Positions 31,234 to 39,623 of a stretch of DNA of 60,443 bases are shown piece by piece (positions within the stretch are counted from its first letter, which is position 1; every line of letters starts with the position of its first letter). The stretch covers positions 10,215 through 70,657 of the forward strand of contig LBZL01000003.1 in assembly GCA_000994705.1 (NCBI GenBank), read 5' to 3'. The notes under the pieces are model-generated. The model was not told the origin of the DNA. It did no database searches and saw nothing but the letters and a program-made list of their open reading frames with translations. Source of the stretch: Candidatus Nomurabacteria bacterium GW2011_GWB1_40_7 (lineage in GTDB: Bacteria > Patescibacteriota > Minisyncoccia > Phycocordibacterales > UBA9973). Position numbers and translations under genes: made by a program.

Positions 31234-32116
31234 AAAATTAATCACCCATGACGGGTCTTTTCACTCCGATGACATTTTTGCCTGCGCCACCCTGTGTCTG
31301 ATGCTGGAAAAGAGCAAAAAAAAATTCAAAATTATCCGCACTCGAGACGAAAAAATAATCAAAACGGGAGATTATGTTTTTGATGTCGGGGGAATCTGTG
31401 ATGCCGAGAAGAACAGGTTTGACCATCATCAGGCGGGCGGAGTTGGGAAGAGACTGAATGGGATAGAATATGCTTCATTTGGGCTGGTTTGGAAAAAATT
31501 TGGTTTAGCAATTTCTGATTCCGAAGCTGTGGCTGAACTTATAGATGAACGCCTGATTTCGCCCATTGATGCGTACGATAATGGTTTTAATTTGTTTGAA
31601 AAAAAACATAAAATTTCGCCTTTTTTAATTCAAGATTTTTTTAAACTTATACGTCCGACATGGAAAGAACCCCCAGAAGATCATAATAAAAATTTTCTGA
31701 AAGCGATTAGTATCGCAAAAGAAGTTTTGTCTAGAAGCATAATTCATGGACGAGACACGATTTTGGCAGAAAAAATACTTGCCAAAGCCTATCGGGATGC
31801 TGAAAATAAAAAAATTATTATTTTAGACAGATATTATCCATTTGGAAATATATTTGATAAATTTCCGGAACCCCTCTTTATAATCTTTCCAAGAGAGGAT
31901 GAAGATGTTTGGATAATAAAAACGATAAATAAGGAAGAAAGAGAATTCATAAGCAGAAAAGATTTTCCCAAGAAATGGGGAGGATTGCAGAATAAAGAAT
32001 TGCAAAAAATTACCGGGATACCAGAAGCGATTTTTTGCCATAAAAATCTTTTTATGGCGGTGGCAAAAACAAAAGCGGGAGCTATTAAATTGGCGCGAAT
32101 TGCGGTAGAATCTTAA
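31211..32116 (+). CDS. MYG1/UPF0160-like DHH-type phosphoesterase
   Basis: 301 residues from ATG 31211 (a more upstream ATG at 31166 lies in dedA). ITHDGSFHSDDIFACATL carries the metal-binding H-x-D..D pattern, followed by DVGG and FDHHQAGG. MYG1-family proteins are 3'-5' RNA exonucleases in eukaryotes; bacterial members are little studied. Its start overlaps dedA's end by 23 nt, so the two are probably translationally coupled; obgE starts 1 nt after its stop. Confidence 0.85.
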   Translation: MKKTAKVKKLITHDGSFHSDDIFACATLCLMLEKSKKKFKIIRTRDEKIIKTGDYVFDVGGICDAEKNRFDHHQAGGVGKRLNGIEYASFGLVWKKFGLAISDSEAVAELIDERLISPIDAYDNGFNLFEKKHKISPFLIQDFFKLIRPTWKEPPEDHNKNFLKAISIAKEVLSRSIIHGRDTILAEKILAKAYRDAENKKIIILDRYYPFGNIFDKFPEPLFIIFPREDEDVWIIKTINKEEREFISRKDFPKKWGGLQNKELQKITGIPEAIFCHKNLFMAVAKTKAGAIKLARIAVES

Positions 32117-32117
32117 G

Positions 32118-33143
32118 ATGGCATTCATTGATGAAATGATATTTCATGCCGAAGCCGGACACGGCGGAAACGGCGTGGTGCGCTGGCGGCAAGAAAAATT
32201 TATACCCAAAGGCGGACCGGCGGGAGGGGACGGTGGACGAGGCGGAAATTTTTATATTTTGGCGGTGCGGGATATGCATATACTTTCAAAATATAAAGCG
32301 AAAAAAAGTTTTTCGGCGGGACGAGGAGAAGACGGCGGGGGAAAAAGCCTGCACGGCAAAAACGGAGAAGATTTTGTTTTGGAACTGCCGATTGGTTCTG
32401 TTGTCACAGATATTGAGACTGACGAAGTATGGCAGTTGGTTGAAGAAGGGCAGAAGTTTTTAATTTTGAGGGGGGGGTATGGCGGTTTCGGGAACGAACA
32501 TTTCAAAAGTTCCACGAACACGACTCCGAAAGAATCACGCAAGGGGCAGGATGGCGAAAAAGGAAATTTCAAAATAGAATTGGAACTTTTTGCCGATGTC
32601 GGATTAATTGGGCTTCCGAATGCGGGGAAAACTTCTCTGCTTAACGCTTTGACTAATGCTCAAGCAAGAGTTGGGGATTACGCCTTCACCACCCTTGATC
32701 CGAATTTGGGAGATTTTTACGGCTACATTATTGCCGATATTCCAGGACTCATTGAAGGGGCGTCCGAAGGCAAGGGGCTCGGAGTTAAATTTTTACGCCA
32801 CATAAAACGCACCAAGATGCTCGCGCATCTGGTGTCATTTGAAAATTTGTCCAAAGGAACAGCGGGCATGATGAAAGCTTATAAAGAAATTCGGAAAGAG
32901 CTGGAAAAGTACGATAAAAAATTGGACTTAGGCGGGGACGGACTTTCTTCTAAACAGGGAATAATAATTTTGACAAAAAGCGATGTTATTCCTGAGCAAG
33001 GGGAGTCCTTGCTCAAGTTTATAGAAAAAGAAAAAAAGAAATTTGAAAAACTAGACGAGAAAGTTTTTATTTTGTCTTTGTTTGATGATAAAATGGTAAA
33101 GAAACTCAGCGATGAATTGGCAAAAATTTTAAAAAAGAAATAA
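32118..33143 (+). CDS. obgE: GTPase Obg
   Basis: 341 residues. Glycine-rich Obg fold (1-157), then a G domain with P-loop GLPNAGKTSLLNAL, switch FTTLDPNLG, G3 DIPGLIEGAS, and TKSD (G4). Ribosome-associated GTPase in late 50S assembly and stress. No C-terminal OCT domain. A 23-nt hairpin palindrome (32993-33015) encodes PEQGESLLK between G4 and the C-terminus, a likely insertion. Confidence 0.95.
   Translation: MAFIDEMIFHAEAGHGGNGVVRWRQEKFIPKGGPAGGDGGRGGNFYILAVRDMHILSKYKAKKSFSAGRGEDGGGKSLHGKNGEDFVLELPIGSVVTDIETDEVWQLVEEGQKFLILRGGYGGFGNEHFKSSTNTTPKESRKGQDGEKGNFKIELELFADVGLIGLPNAGKTSLLNALTNAQARVGDYAFTTLDPNLGDFYGYIIADIPGLIEGASEGKGLGVKFLRHIKRTKMLAHLVSFENLSKGTAGMMKAYKEIRKELEKYDKKLDLGGDGLSSKQGIIILTKSDVIPEQGESLLKFIEKEKKKFEKLDEKVFILSLFDDKMVKKLSDELAKILKKK
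32993..33015. repeat. In-frame palindrome in obgE
   Basis: TGAGCAAGG-ggagt-CCTTGCTCA, 9-bp arms. Confidence 0.7.
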
Positions 33144-33145
33144 AT

Positions 33146-34585
33146 ATGACTAATAAATATTATCCGACAATTGGGCTTGAAATACATGCGGAATTAAAAA
33201 CGCAAACGAAGATGTTTTGTGCGTGCAAAAATGACCCTGACGAGGAGAAGCCAAATGTGAATATTTGCTCTGTTTGCATAGCGCATCCGGGAGCCTTGCC
33301 GGTGCCCAACAAAAAAGCGATAGAAAATGTTATAAAAGTCGGTTTGGCGATAAACGGGGACATCGCGGACTTTTCAGAATTTAATCGCAAGAATTATTTT
33401 TATCCGGACATTCCGAAGGGCTATCAGATTTCCCAGTATAAATATCCGATAGTCTCCGGAGGGCATTTGGCCGATTTTGATATTACGCGCGTGCATTTGG
33501 AGGAAGATACGGCAAATAACAAACACGATCGCGGAGATTTTTCCTTGATAGACTTTAATCGTGCAGGAATACCCTTAATGGAGATTGTTACCGAACCGCA
33601 TACATTTGATAACGCCGAAGAAGCGGCCCAAAAAGCAACTAAATTTGCGAAGGAACTCCAATTAGTACTTTGGTATTTAGATGTTTCTGAAGCGAATATG
33701 GAAAAAGGAGAGATGCGGGTAGAGGCAAATATTTCAATTTCAATAGATCCAAAAGTTCTCGGCACAAAGGTAGAAGTAAAAAACCTAAATTCTTTTAGAG
33801 CTGTTGAGCGAGCGATTAAGTATGAAGTTGACAGGATGACAGAACTATTAGAAAACGGAAAGGGTGCAGAAATAGTTCAGGAAACACGAGGTTGGGATGA
33901 AAACAAACAACAGACTTTTTCGCAAAGAAAAAAGGAGGGAAGTGCGGATTATCGATATTTTCCAGACCCAGATTTACCAAAAATGAAATTGCATGAAGCG
34001 TTTAATTTAGAAAAAATGAAGAAGGATTTACCAGAATTGCCCGAAGCCAAAAGGGTAAGGTATAAAAATGATTTTGTAATCAAAGACGAGGATATAGAAG
34101 TGTTTGTAAACGACCCAGTTTTGGCAATCTGGTTCGAAGAAGTATCAAGAATATTGGGAGATAAAGACAAAATAAAGACAGCTTCAAATTATATAACTTC
34201 AGATTATATAGGTTTAAAGAAAACCCAGAAGGAAGCAATGCTTCCTTCTGGGAACAGTTTCGCTGAATTAATAAATTTGGTTGCGGAAAATAAGATTTCC
34301 TCGCGTGTGGCGAAGGATATTTTAACGATGATTGTTCTAAAAGATGAATCACCGATAAAAATTGCTACAGAGAAAAATTTATTACAAAAAAATGACGAGG
34401 GAGCCATAAAGGTTTTGGTGGAAAAAGCTATAGCCGAAAATCCAGAAGTTGTGGCTGTGTATAAAAGCGGAAAAGAAAATGCGATAATGTCTCTCGTCGG
34501 AAAAATAATCAAAGAATCTAATGGTTCAGCAAATCCTCAAATTGTTATTAAAATATTGAAGGATTTATTGACAAAAACAGTATAA
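33146..34585 (+). CDS. gatB: Aspartyl/glutamyl-tRNA amidotransferase subunit B
   Basis: 479 residues of the GatCAB amidotransferase. GLEIHAELKTQTKMFC, CSVCIAHPGALPVPN (zinc-associated Cys), FYPDIPKGYQISQY and GGHLADFDI are classic GatB motifs; the C-terminal 150 residues form the YqeY-like tRNA-binding tail. A near-perfect 29-nt palindrome (34224-34252) encodes QKEAMLPSG in the linker before the tail and looks inserted. GatA and GatC are not in this window. Confidence 0.96.
   Translation: MTNKYYPTIGLEIHAELKTQTKMFCACKNDPDEEKPNVNICSVCIAHPGALPVPNKKAIENVIKVGLAINGDIADFSEFNRKNYFYPDIPKGYQISQYKYPIVSGGHLADFDITRVHLEEDTANNKHDRGDFSLIDFNRAGIPLMEIVTEPHTFDNAEEAAQKATKFAKELQLVLWYLDVSEANMEKGEMRVEANISISIDPKVLGTKVEVKNLNSFRAVERAIKYEVDRMTELLENGKGAEIVQETRGWDENKQQTFSQRKKEGSADYRYFPDPDLPKMKLHEAFNLEKMKKDLPELPEAKRVRYKNDFVIKDEDIEVFVNDPVLAIWFEEVSRILGDKDKIKTASNYITSDYIGLKKTQKEAMLPSGNSFAELINLVAENKISSRVAKDILTMIVLKDESPIKIATEKNLLQKNDEGAIKVLVEKAIAENPEVVAVYKSGKENAIMSLVGKIIKESNGSANPQIVIKILKDLLTKTV
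34224..34252. repeat. In-frame palindrome in gatB
   Basis: 14-bp arms CCCAGAAGGAAGCA and TGCTTCCTTCTGGG around a single A. Core GGAAGC..TGCTTCC shared with 58717-58739 in miaA. Confidence 0.85.
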
Positions 34586-34662
34586 TATGTCAGTATTATT
34601 ATGAATTTGTTGAGCAGATCCAATCCCGGATGTGCTCTTTTGAAAAAAAATAGGAGGAACTA

Positions 34663-36249
34663 ATGTGGAAGATCGCACTGGTACAGCCCCTAATCAGGGC
34701 CGGAAAGTCCCTTGGAATTATGAAGGCTCCCGAGTCTATCATGATTCTAGCTGGACTCCTCGAGAGTCTCGGTTATACCGTGCGCAAGTTTCACGCGCCG
34801 GCAAGTCCAGAACTTCAAGCAGAGCTCGAAACTTTTAACCCCAACTTTGTGGGCATCTCGACGATGACTGCAAACTTCCCGGAAGCGCAAAAGATTGCGC
34901 ACGCGCTTAAAAACTGGAGGACTGGCATACCTATCATCATCGGTGGTTGGCATGCTTCCGGTTGTGTGCAGGCACACATTTCCAGACAGGAAAGCGAGAC
35001 CGTCAGTGAGCTTCTCAATCCAAACTCGCCTTTTGATTACGTGGTAGCGGGTGAGGGTGAGGAAGCTCTTCCGTACTTGCTTCGCTGCCTCGAGAACAGC
35101 AACATGGTGCAAGCTGACAACGGCATCAGCTACTACAAAGATGGGCAAATGCGCATCAGTCAGCTCGCCTCTCGCGTGAAGGATCTTGGCCATTTGCCTT
35201 GGCCTTCATGGTCGGGACTCGATATCGATTCTTACCGCGATCAACGGAGTGTCGATGAGGGTCAAGGCAGCTTGGACCTCAGCGTCCACTTCAACCGTAG
35301 TTGTAGATTCCGGTGCGGGTTCTGCTCCACGCCAGTGGTTTACGGACAGGGTGTCAGAACTGTTCCGGCCCGCCAAGCAGTCGAGTACATCGAACACATT
35401 CTGGACCGATTCCGGCCGCAGGTTATCACTTTTACTGATGAAGACTTCTTCGCTCAGCCTCGTTGGGTGGAGGAGGTGGTGAGCCTGCTCGAACAGAAGG
35501 ATCTTGCTGGCAAGTTTAAAGCATCGTTTGATACTTTTGCCAGCATCAACGATCTGTACCGTCTCGAAGAGAGAGGGCAGGGCGGTTTTCTGGATCGAAT
35601 GAAGGCGGCCGGCTTTGGCGGTTTCACTATCGGCATCGAATCTTTCAACGCCGATGTCCTGTTCAGCTACAATAAGGAGTTGATGATTCTGCCCACGATG
35701 AGCATCGAAGATCGTAGGATCTATGGAAAGCTGAGCGATGACCAAAAGAAGAAGACGCTCGTCATGCACTATCGCAGACGGGCGCAGGAAGCAATCAATT
35801 TTGCCATGGAGCACGGCATTGACGTAGTCGGCGACTACATGCTAGGCAACATTGGCGAAAGCGAGGCGGATGTGCGAACGGGCTTTGAGATTTTCACGAA
35901 TCTCGAAAACTTGTTCAGCGCATATATTCCCATTTTCACTCCGTTTCCTGGTACCAAACTCTGGGCTGACGCTTACTCCTCAGGTCTCCTGCCGAGGGAT
36001 TCCAAGGGAAACATCGACTGGACACGCTTCGATGCATCTGCCGGAGCCCTCAATCTCGGTTACGACATTGAGGCGCTTCGCAATGAGCTCGAGATACAGT
36101 TCTACACCTCCAGTCGTTACTGTCGGGACATGCTCAAGAAGCTCGAGCAAAATCCGACGAGCAAGGCGAAGTTCTTGGGGCGGTTTAACTACATGAACCG
36201 TGAGTTCCCTGATAATCCGCGCGTCCAGAAAATGCTCGACTTGCTTTAA
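34663..36249 (+). CDS. B12-binding radical SAM protein, GC-rich, SD-led
   Basis: 528 residues. N-terminal cobalamin-binding-like Rossmann domain (about 1-130; FVGISTMTANFPEA, IIIGGWHASGC), then a radical SAM core with C-x3-C-x2-C in CRFRCGFC (near residue 215) and YxxGxxGExxxD-like YMLGNIGESEADV. Such proteins are methylases or modify lipids, cofactors or peptides; the substrate is unknown. The coding sequence is visibly GC-richer than both neighbours and has a strong SD (AATAGGAGGAACTA) and its own terminator, so recent transfer is likely. Parcubacteria usually lack B12 synthesis. Confidence 0.85.
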   Translation: MWKIALVQPLIRAGKSLGIMKAPESIMILAGLLESLGYTVRKFHAPASPELQAELETFNPNFVGISTMTANFPEAQKIAHALKNWRTGIPIIIGGWHASGCVQAHISRQESETVSELLNPNSPFDYVVAGEGEEALPYLLRCLENSNMVQADNGISYYKDGQMRISQLASRVKDLGHLPWPSWSGLDIDSYRDQRSVDEGQGSLDLSVHFNRSCRFRCGFCSTPVVYGQGVRTVPARQAVEYIEHILDRFRPQVITFTDEDFFAQPRWVEEVVSLLEQKDLAGKFKASFDTFASINDLYRLEERGQGGFLDRMKAAGFGGFTIGIESFNADVLFSYNKELMILPTMSIEDRRIYGKLSDDQKKKTLVMHYRRRAQEAINFAMEHGIDVVGDYMLGNIGESEADVRTGFEIFTNLENLFSAYIPIFTPFPGTKLWADAYSSGLLPRDSKGNIDWTRFDASAGALNLGYDIEALRNELEIQFYTSSRYCRDMLKKLEQNPTSKAKFLGRFNYMNREFPDNPRVQKMLDLL

Positions 36250-36274
36250 TTATCTCATCTGTGTTATATAAACA

Positions 36275-36312
36275 TGTCCTGCCCTTACTTTAGGGGTGGG
36301 ACATTTTGCTTT
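36275..36312 (+). terminator. Terminator after the radical SAM gene
   Basis: TGTCC..GCCC / AGGG..GGACA hairpin (36275-36303) followed by TTTTGCTTTT. Confidence 0.7.
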
Positions 36313-36348
36313 TCATTATAAAAAATAAAAAAAGTACACTGGATGATG

Positions 36349-36357
36349 TGCTATAAT
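36349..36357 (+). promoter_or_regulatory. Extended -10 promoter for fba
   Basis: TGCTATAAT ending 7 nt before the fba ATG at 36365; a leaderless transcript is likely. Confidence 0.65.
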
Positions 36358-36364
36358 ATATTAT

Positions 36365-37231
36365 ATGAAAACATTACGCGAATATATAAAAGAAGCTGAA
36401 GAAAAAAAGGTAGCTATCGGACATTTTAATATTTCAAACTTAGAAGGATTACATGCTATATATAACGCGGCAAAAAAATTAAACGTGCCCGTGGTCATCG
36501 GTCTTTCGGAAGGAGAAGAAAGTTTTGTGGGCCGGGAAGAAGCGGTGGCCCTTGTTCATGCATTGCGTGAGCGAGATGATTATCCATTATTTTTAAATGC
36601 TGACCATCACCATAGTTTTGAATCTGTAAAAAATTGCATTGATGCGGGTTTTGACTCAGTAATTATCGATGGAACGAAATTAAGTTTTGACGAAAATGTT
36701 AAAATTACAAAGGAATGTGTTGATTATGCGCGTAATGTAACGAAAGAAACCGGCAGAGATATTTTAGTGGAAGCGGAGCTTGGTTATATTGGTGAAGGTT
36801 CAAATATTAAAGAGACAATTCCGGAAGGCGCTGGAATTTTGGCAAAGCCCGAAGAAGCGGAAAAATTTGTCAAAATGACTGGTATAGATTTATTTGCTCC
36901 GTCAGTTGGCAGTATCCACGGACTGATAAAAAGCGGCAAGCCGCATGTTGATATAGATTTAGTAAGGCAAATTAGAAAGATTACCGGGGTATCACTCGTG
37001 CTTCATGGGGGTTCGGGATTGCGAGATGTTGATTTTACGGAAGGTATCAAGGCGGGTATCTCAATCATACACATAAATTCGGAAATCAGGCTTGCTTATA
37101 AAGATGCAGTAAAAAAGTTCATAAACGAGAATCCGGAAGAGATAAATCCGACAAAAATCTTAAAACCAGCAGTAGATGCGATTGAACAGATTGTAGAATC
37201 TCGCCTAAAACTTTTTAACGGAATTAAATAA
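36365..37231 (+). CDS. fba: Class II fructose-bisphosphate aldolase
   Basis: 288 residues. Zinc-dependent TIM-barrel aldolase of glycolysis/gluconeogenesis (FBP to DHAP plus G3P). GHFNISNLEG N-terminal motif, zinc ligands in ADHHHSFESV, DGTKLSFDENV, EAELGYIGEG, HGGSGL and the phosphate-binding GISIIHINSE. Length is normal. Could alternatively be a tagatose-bisphosphate aldolase. Leaderless promoter. Confidence 0.93.
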   Translation: MKTLREYIKEAEEKKVAIGHFNISNLEGLHAIYNAAKKLNVPVVIGLSEGEESFVGREEAVALVHALRERDDYPLFLNADHHHSFESVKNCIDAGFDSVIIDGTKLSFDENVKITKECVDYARNVTKETGRDILVEAELGYIGEGSNIKETIPEGAGILAKPEEAEKFVKMTGIDLFAPSVGSIHGLIKSGKPHVDIDLVRQIRKITGVSLVLHGGSGLRDVDFTEGIKAGISIIHINSEIRLAYKDAVKKFINENPEEINPTKILKPAVDAIEQIVESRLKLFNGIK

Positions 37232-37239
37232 TTTTTCTC

Positions 37240-38886
37240 GTGAAAGAAGAAATATTAAAATTTTTTAAGGGGGATGCGGATGACAGCGAAGAAACACTTA
37301 TAAAATATTCGCATGATGCGAGTTTGTTGGAAGTGCGGCCGAAAATCGTGCTTTTTCCGAAAGATTCTGAAGATGTAAAAAATTTAGTGAAATGGGTTTC
37401 TAAAAACAAAAATAAACATCCCGATTTATCCATAACTTGCAGGTGCGCTGGCACGGATATGTCGGGCGGGGCAATCGGGGAATCTATAATTTTGGATTTC
37501 ACAAGATATATGAATAAATTAGTGGGGGGTCCGTTGCCCTTAAAAACCAAATCAATTTGGGAAATTGCTGTGCAACCCGGAATGTTATATAGAGATTTTG
37601 AGAAAATAACTTTAGAAAAAGGACTGATTCTGCCTTGCTATACGGCTTCCAAAAGTTTGAATGCTCTCGGCGGAATGTATGGGAATAATTGCGCGGGTGA
37701 AAGGACTTTGAAATACGGAAAAATGGAAGATTACATATTATCCGCCAAAGTTGTTTTTGCGGACGGAATTGAAAAAATTATAAAACCTTTTCCGGTAAAT
37801 GAAATTTCCGAAAAAGAAGAAATATATAAAAAAATTTATGATCTAATTAAACAAAACGAGGAAGAAATAAAACAAGCCAAACCAAACGTACATAAAAATT
37901 CCGCTGGTTATTATATTTGGAATGTTATACAGAATAATATTTTTGATTTAAATAAACTTCTCGTGGGTTCGCAGGGAACACTAGGCATTGTAACTGAAAT
38001 GACCCTCAAATTAATTCCAGAAAACAAATACTCAAAACTCGTTGCTATTTTTATGAATGACCTGGAGCCGCTGGGCCGCCTAGTGGATGAAATTTTAACA
38101 CTTAACCCAGAAACACTTGAAACTTACGACGATAAAACAATGAAACTGGCGGTAAAATTTTTCCCGGATTTTCTAAAGAATAAAGGGTTTTTGGGGATGA
38201 TGAAATTTATGTGGAGCTTCTTGCCAGAGTTTTTTATGATGCTGACTTCCGGTTTCCCAAAATTGATTATTCTGGCTGAATTTGCCGGAGATGACGAAAA
38301 AACAGTAAATGACAAATGTGTAAAATTGACGGAAAAAATCAAGGATTTCAAACTGAAAGTCCACATTACCAAATCCGAGATAGAAGCGAATAAATATTGG
38401 GATATTCGCAGAGAAAGCTTTACGCTGTTAAGAAAACACGTGAAAGGCATGCGCACGGCTCCATTTATTGACGATATCATTGTTCGTCCGGAATTTCTGC
38501 CGAAATTTCTTCCCGAATTAAACAATATTCTAAATAAATATAATTTAGTCTTTACACTTGCTGGACATGCGGGAGATGGTAATTTTCATATCATTCCTTT
38601 AATGGATTTTAAACGTCCTGACACCGCTAAAATAATAATAGAACTTGGCGGGTTGGTATACGACCTTGTGCTGAAATACCACGGTTCAATTACTGCCGAA
38701 CACAATGATGGCCTTATTCGCACGCCGTATTTGCGGAAAATGTACGGCGATAGAATAATTAGAATTTTTGAGAAAATAAAAGAAATTTTTGATCCCGAAA
38801 ATATTTTTAACCCCGGCAAAAAAATTGCTACTTTAAATCTGGGAGGAACTAAAGAATACATAGTCGCTCATATAGCGGCAGAATAA
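37240..38886 (+). CDS. FAD-linked oxidase (GlcD/D-lactate dehydrogenase type)
   Basis: 548 residues starting with GTG. PCMH-type FAD-binding domain (about 50-240; CRCAGTDMSGGAIGESI, SLNALGGMYGNNCAGERTLKYG) and the FAD-linked oxidase C-terminal domain with H-x-G-D-G-N-x-H (GHAGDGNFHIIP). Likely oxidises a 2-hydroxy acid such as D-lactate or glycolate. No Fe-S domain is fused. It lies 8 nt after fba. Confidence 0.9.
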   Translation: MKEEILKFFKGDADDSEETLIKYSHDASLLEVRPKIVLFPKDSEDVKNLVKWVSKNKNKHPDLSITCRCAGTDMSGGAIGESIILDFTRYMNKLVGGPLPLKTKSIWEIAVQPGMLYRDFEKITLEKGLILPCYTASKSLNALGGMYGNNCAGERTLKYGKMEDYILSAKVVFADGIEKIIKPFPVNEISEKEEIYKKIYDLIKQNEEEIKQAKPNVHKNSAGYYIWNVIQNNIFDLNKLLVGSQGTLGIVTEMTLKLIPENKYSKLVAIFMNDLEPLGRLVDEILTLNPETLETYDDKTMKLAVKFFPDFLKNKGFLGMMKFMWSFLPEFFMMLTSGFPKLIILAEFAGDDEKTVNDKCVKLTEKIKDFKLKVHITKSEIEANKYWDIRRESFTLLRKHVKGMRTAPFIDDIIVRPEFLPKFLPELNNILNKYNLVFTLAGHAGDGNFHIIPLMDFKRPDTAKIIIELGGLVYDLVLKYHGSITAEHNDGLIRTPYLRKMYGDRIIRIFEKIKEIFDPENIFNPGKKIATLNLGGTKEYIVAHIAAE

Positions 38887-38891
38887 GAATT

Positions 38892-38920
38892 TTGACTTTC
38901 GATAAGTGTTTGGGTATACT
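38892..38920 (+). promoter_or_regulatory. Sigma-70 promoter of rplY, leaderless
   Basis: TTGACT (38892-38897), 17-nt spacer, TATACT (38915-38920); 6 nt to the ATG at 38927. Confidence 0.8.
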
Positions 38921-38926
38921 ATCTTT

Positions 38927-39601
38927 ATGTTTGTAATTAAGGCAAAAAAGAGAGATACGGGCATAAAATTAGATGCCTTAAGAAAATCCGGAGAAATTCC
39001 GGCTGTTTTTTATGGAGCGGGGAAAGACGCAACTTCTATTTCAGTTGGAACAACTGAGTTTAAAAAAATCTGGCGGGACGCGGGAGAATCCTCGGCTGTC
39101 AAAATATCAATGGAAAACGGCAATGTTGACAGTCTTATCCATGAAGTGCAGGTTGACCCGGTTACCGACGAGCCAATTCACGTGGACTTCTTGGCGATAG
39201 ATATGAAAAAGAAAATTAAAGTTGAAGTTCCACTTGTCTTTGAAGGTGTTTCCAACGCAGTGAAAAGCGGGATTGGAAATCTCGTTAAAGTTTTGCACGA
39301 ACTTGAGATTGAAGCATTGCCGAATGATTTGCCGCACAATCTCATTGTTGATATTTCTAAACTGGAAACGTTAAATGACCAAGTTTTCGTTTCTGATGTA
39401 AAACTTCCCGCTGGAGTTGTTGTTGTCAACAATCCAACCGATGTTGTGGCCTCTATAATAGAACAAGTAGAAGAAAAAGAAGAAGTGGCTCCTGTTGATT
39501 TGTCCGCAATTGAAGTAGAGAAGAAAGGCAAAAAAGAGGAAGAAGAAGGATCAGGAGTTGAAACTAGTGCCCCGGCGAAAGAAGAAAAAGCTGAAAAATA
39601 A
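38927..39601 (+). CDS. rplY: 50S ribosomal protein L25 (CTC form)
   Basis: 224 residues from ATG 38927. The N-terminal 5S rRNA-binding L25 domain (about 1-90: DTGIKLDALRKSGEIPAVFYGAGKDA) plus the beta-rich CTC C-terminal domain (IKVEVPLVFEG, LPNDLPHNLIVDISKL) and an acidic-lysine tail rich in E and K. The long form is usual for many phyla. The perfectly spaced promoter sits 6 nt from ATG. Confidence 0.92.
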   Translation: MFVIKAKKRDTGIKLDALRKSGEIPAVFYGAGKDATSISVGTTEFKKIWRDAGESSAVKISMENGNVDSLIHEVQVDPVTDEPIHVDFLAIDMKKKIKVEVPLVFEGVSNAVKSGIGNLVKVLHELEIEALPNDLPHNLIVDISKLETLNDQVFVSDVKLPAGVVVVNNPTDVVASIIEQVEEKEEVAPVDLSAIEVEKKGKKEEEEGSGVETSAPAKEEKAEK

Positions 39602-39623
39602 ATAATTGTGTTATAATAAAAAG

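Noticed and set aside
35206-35814. 202-aa ORF antisense to the radical SAM gene
   Set aside because: Shadow frame produced by the GC-rich codon usage of the real gene; no start signal.
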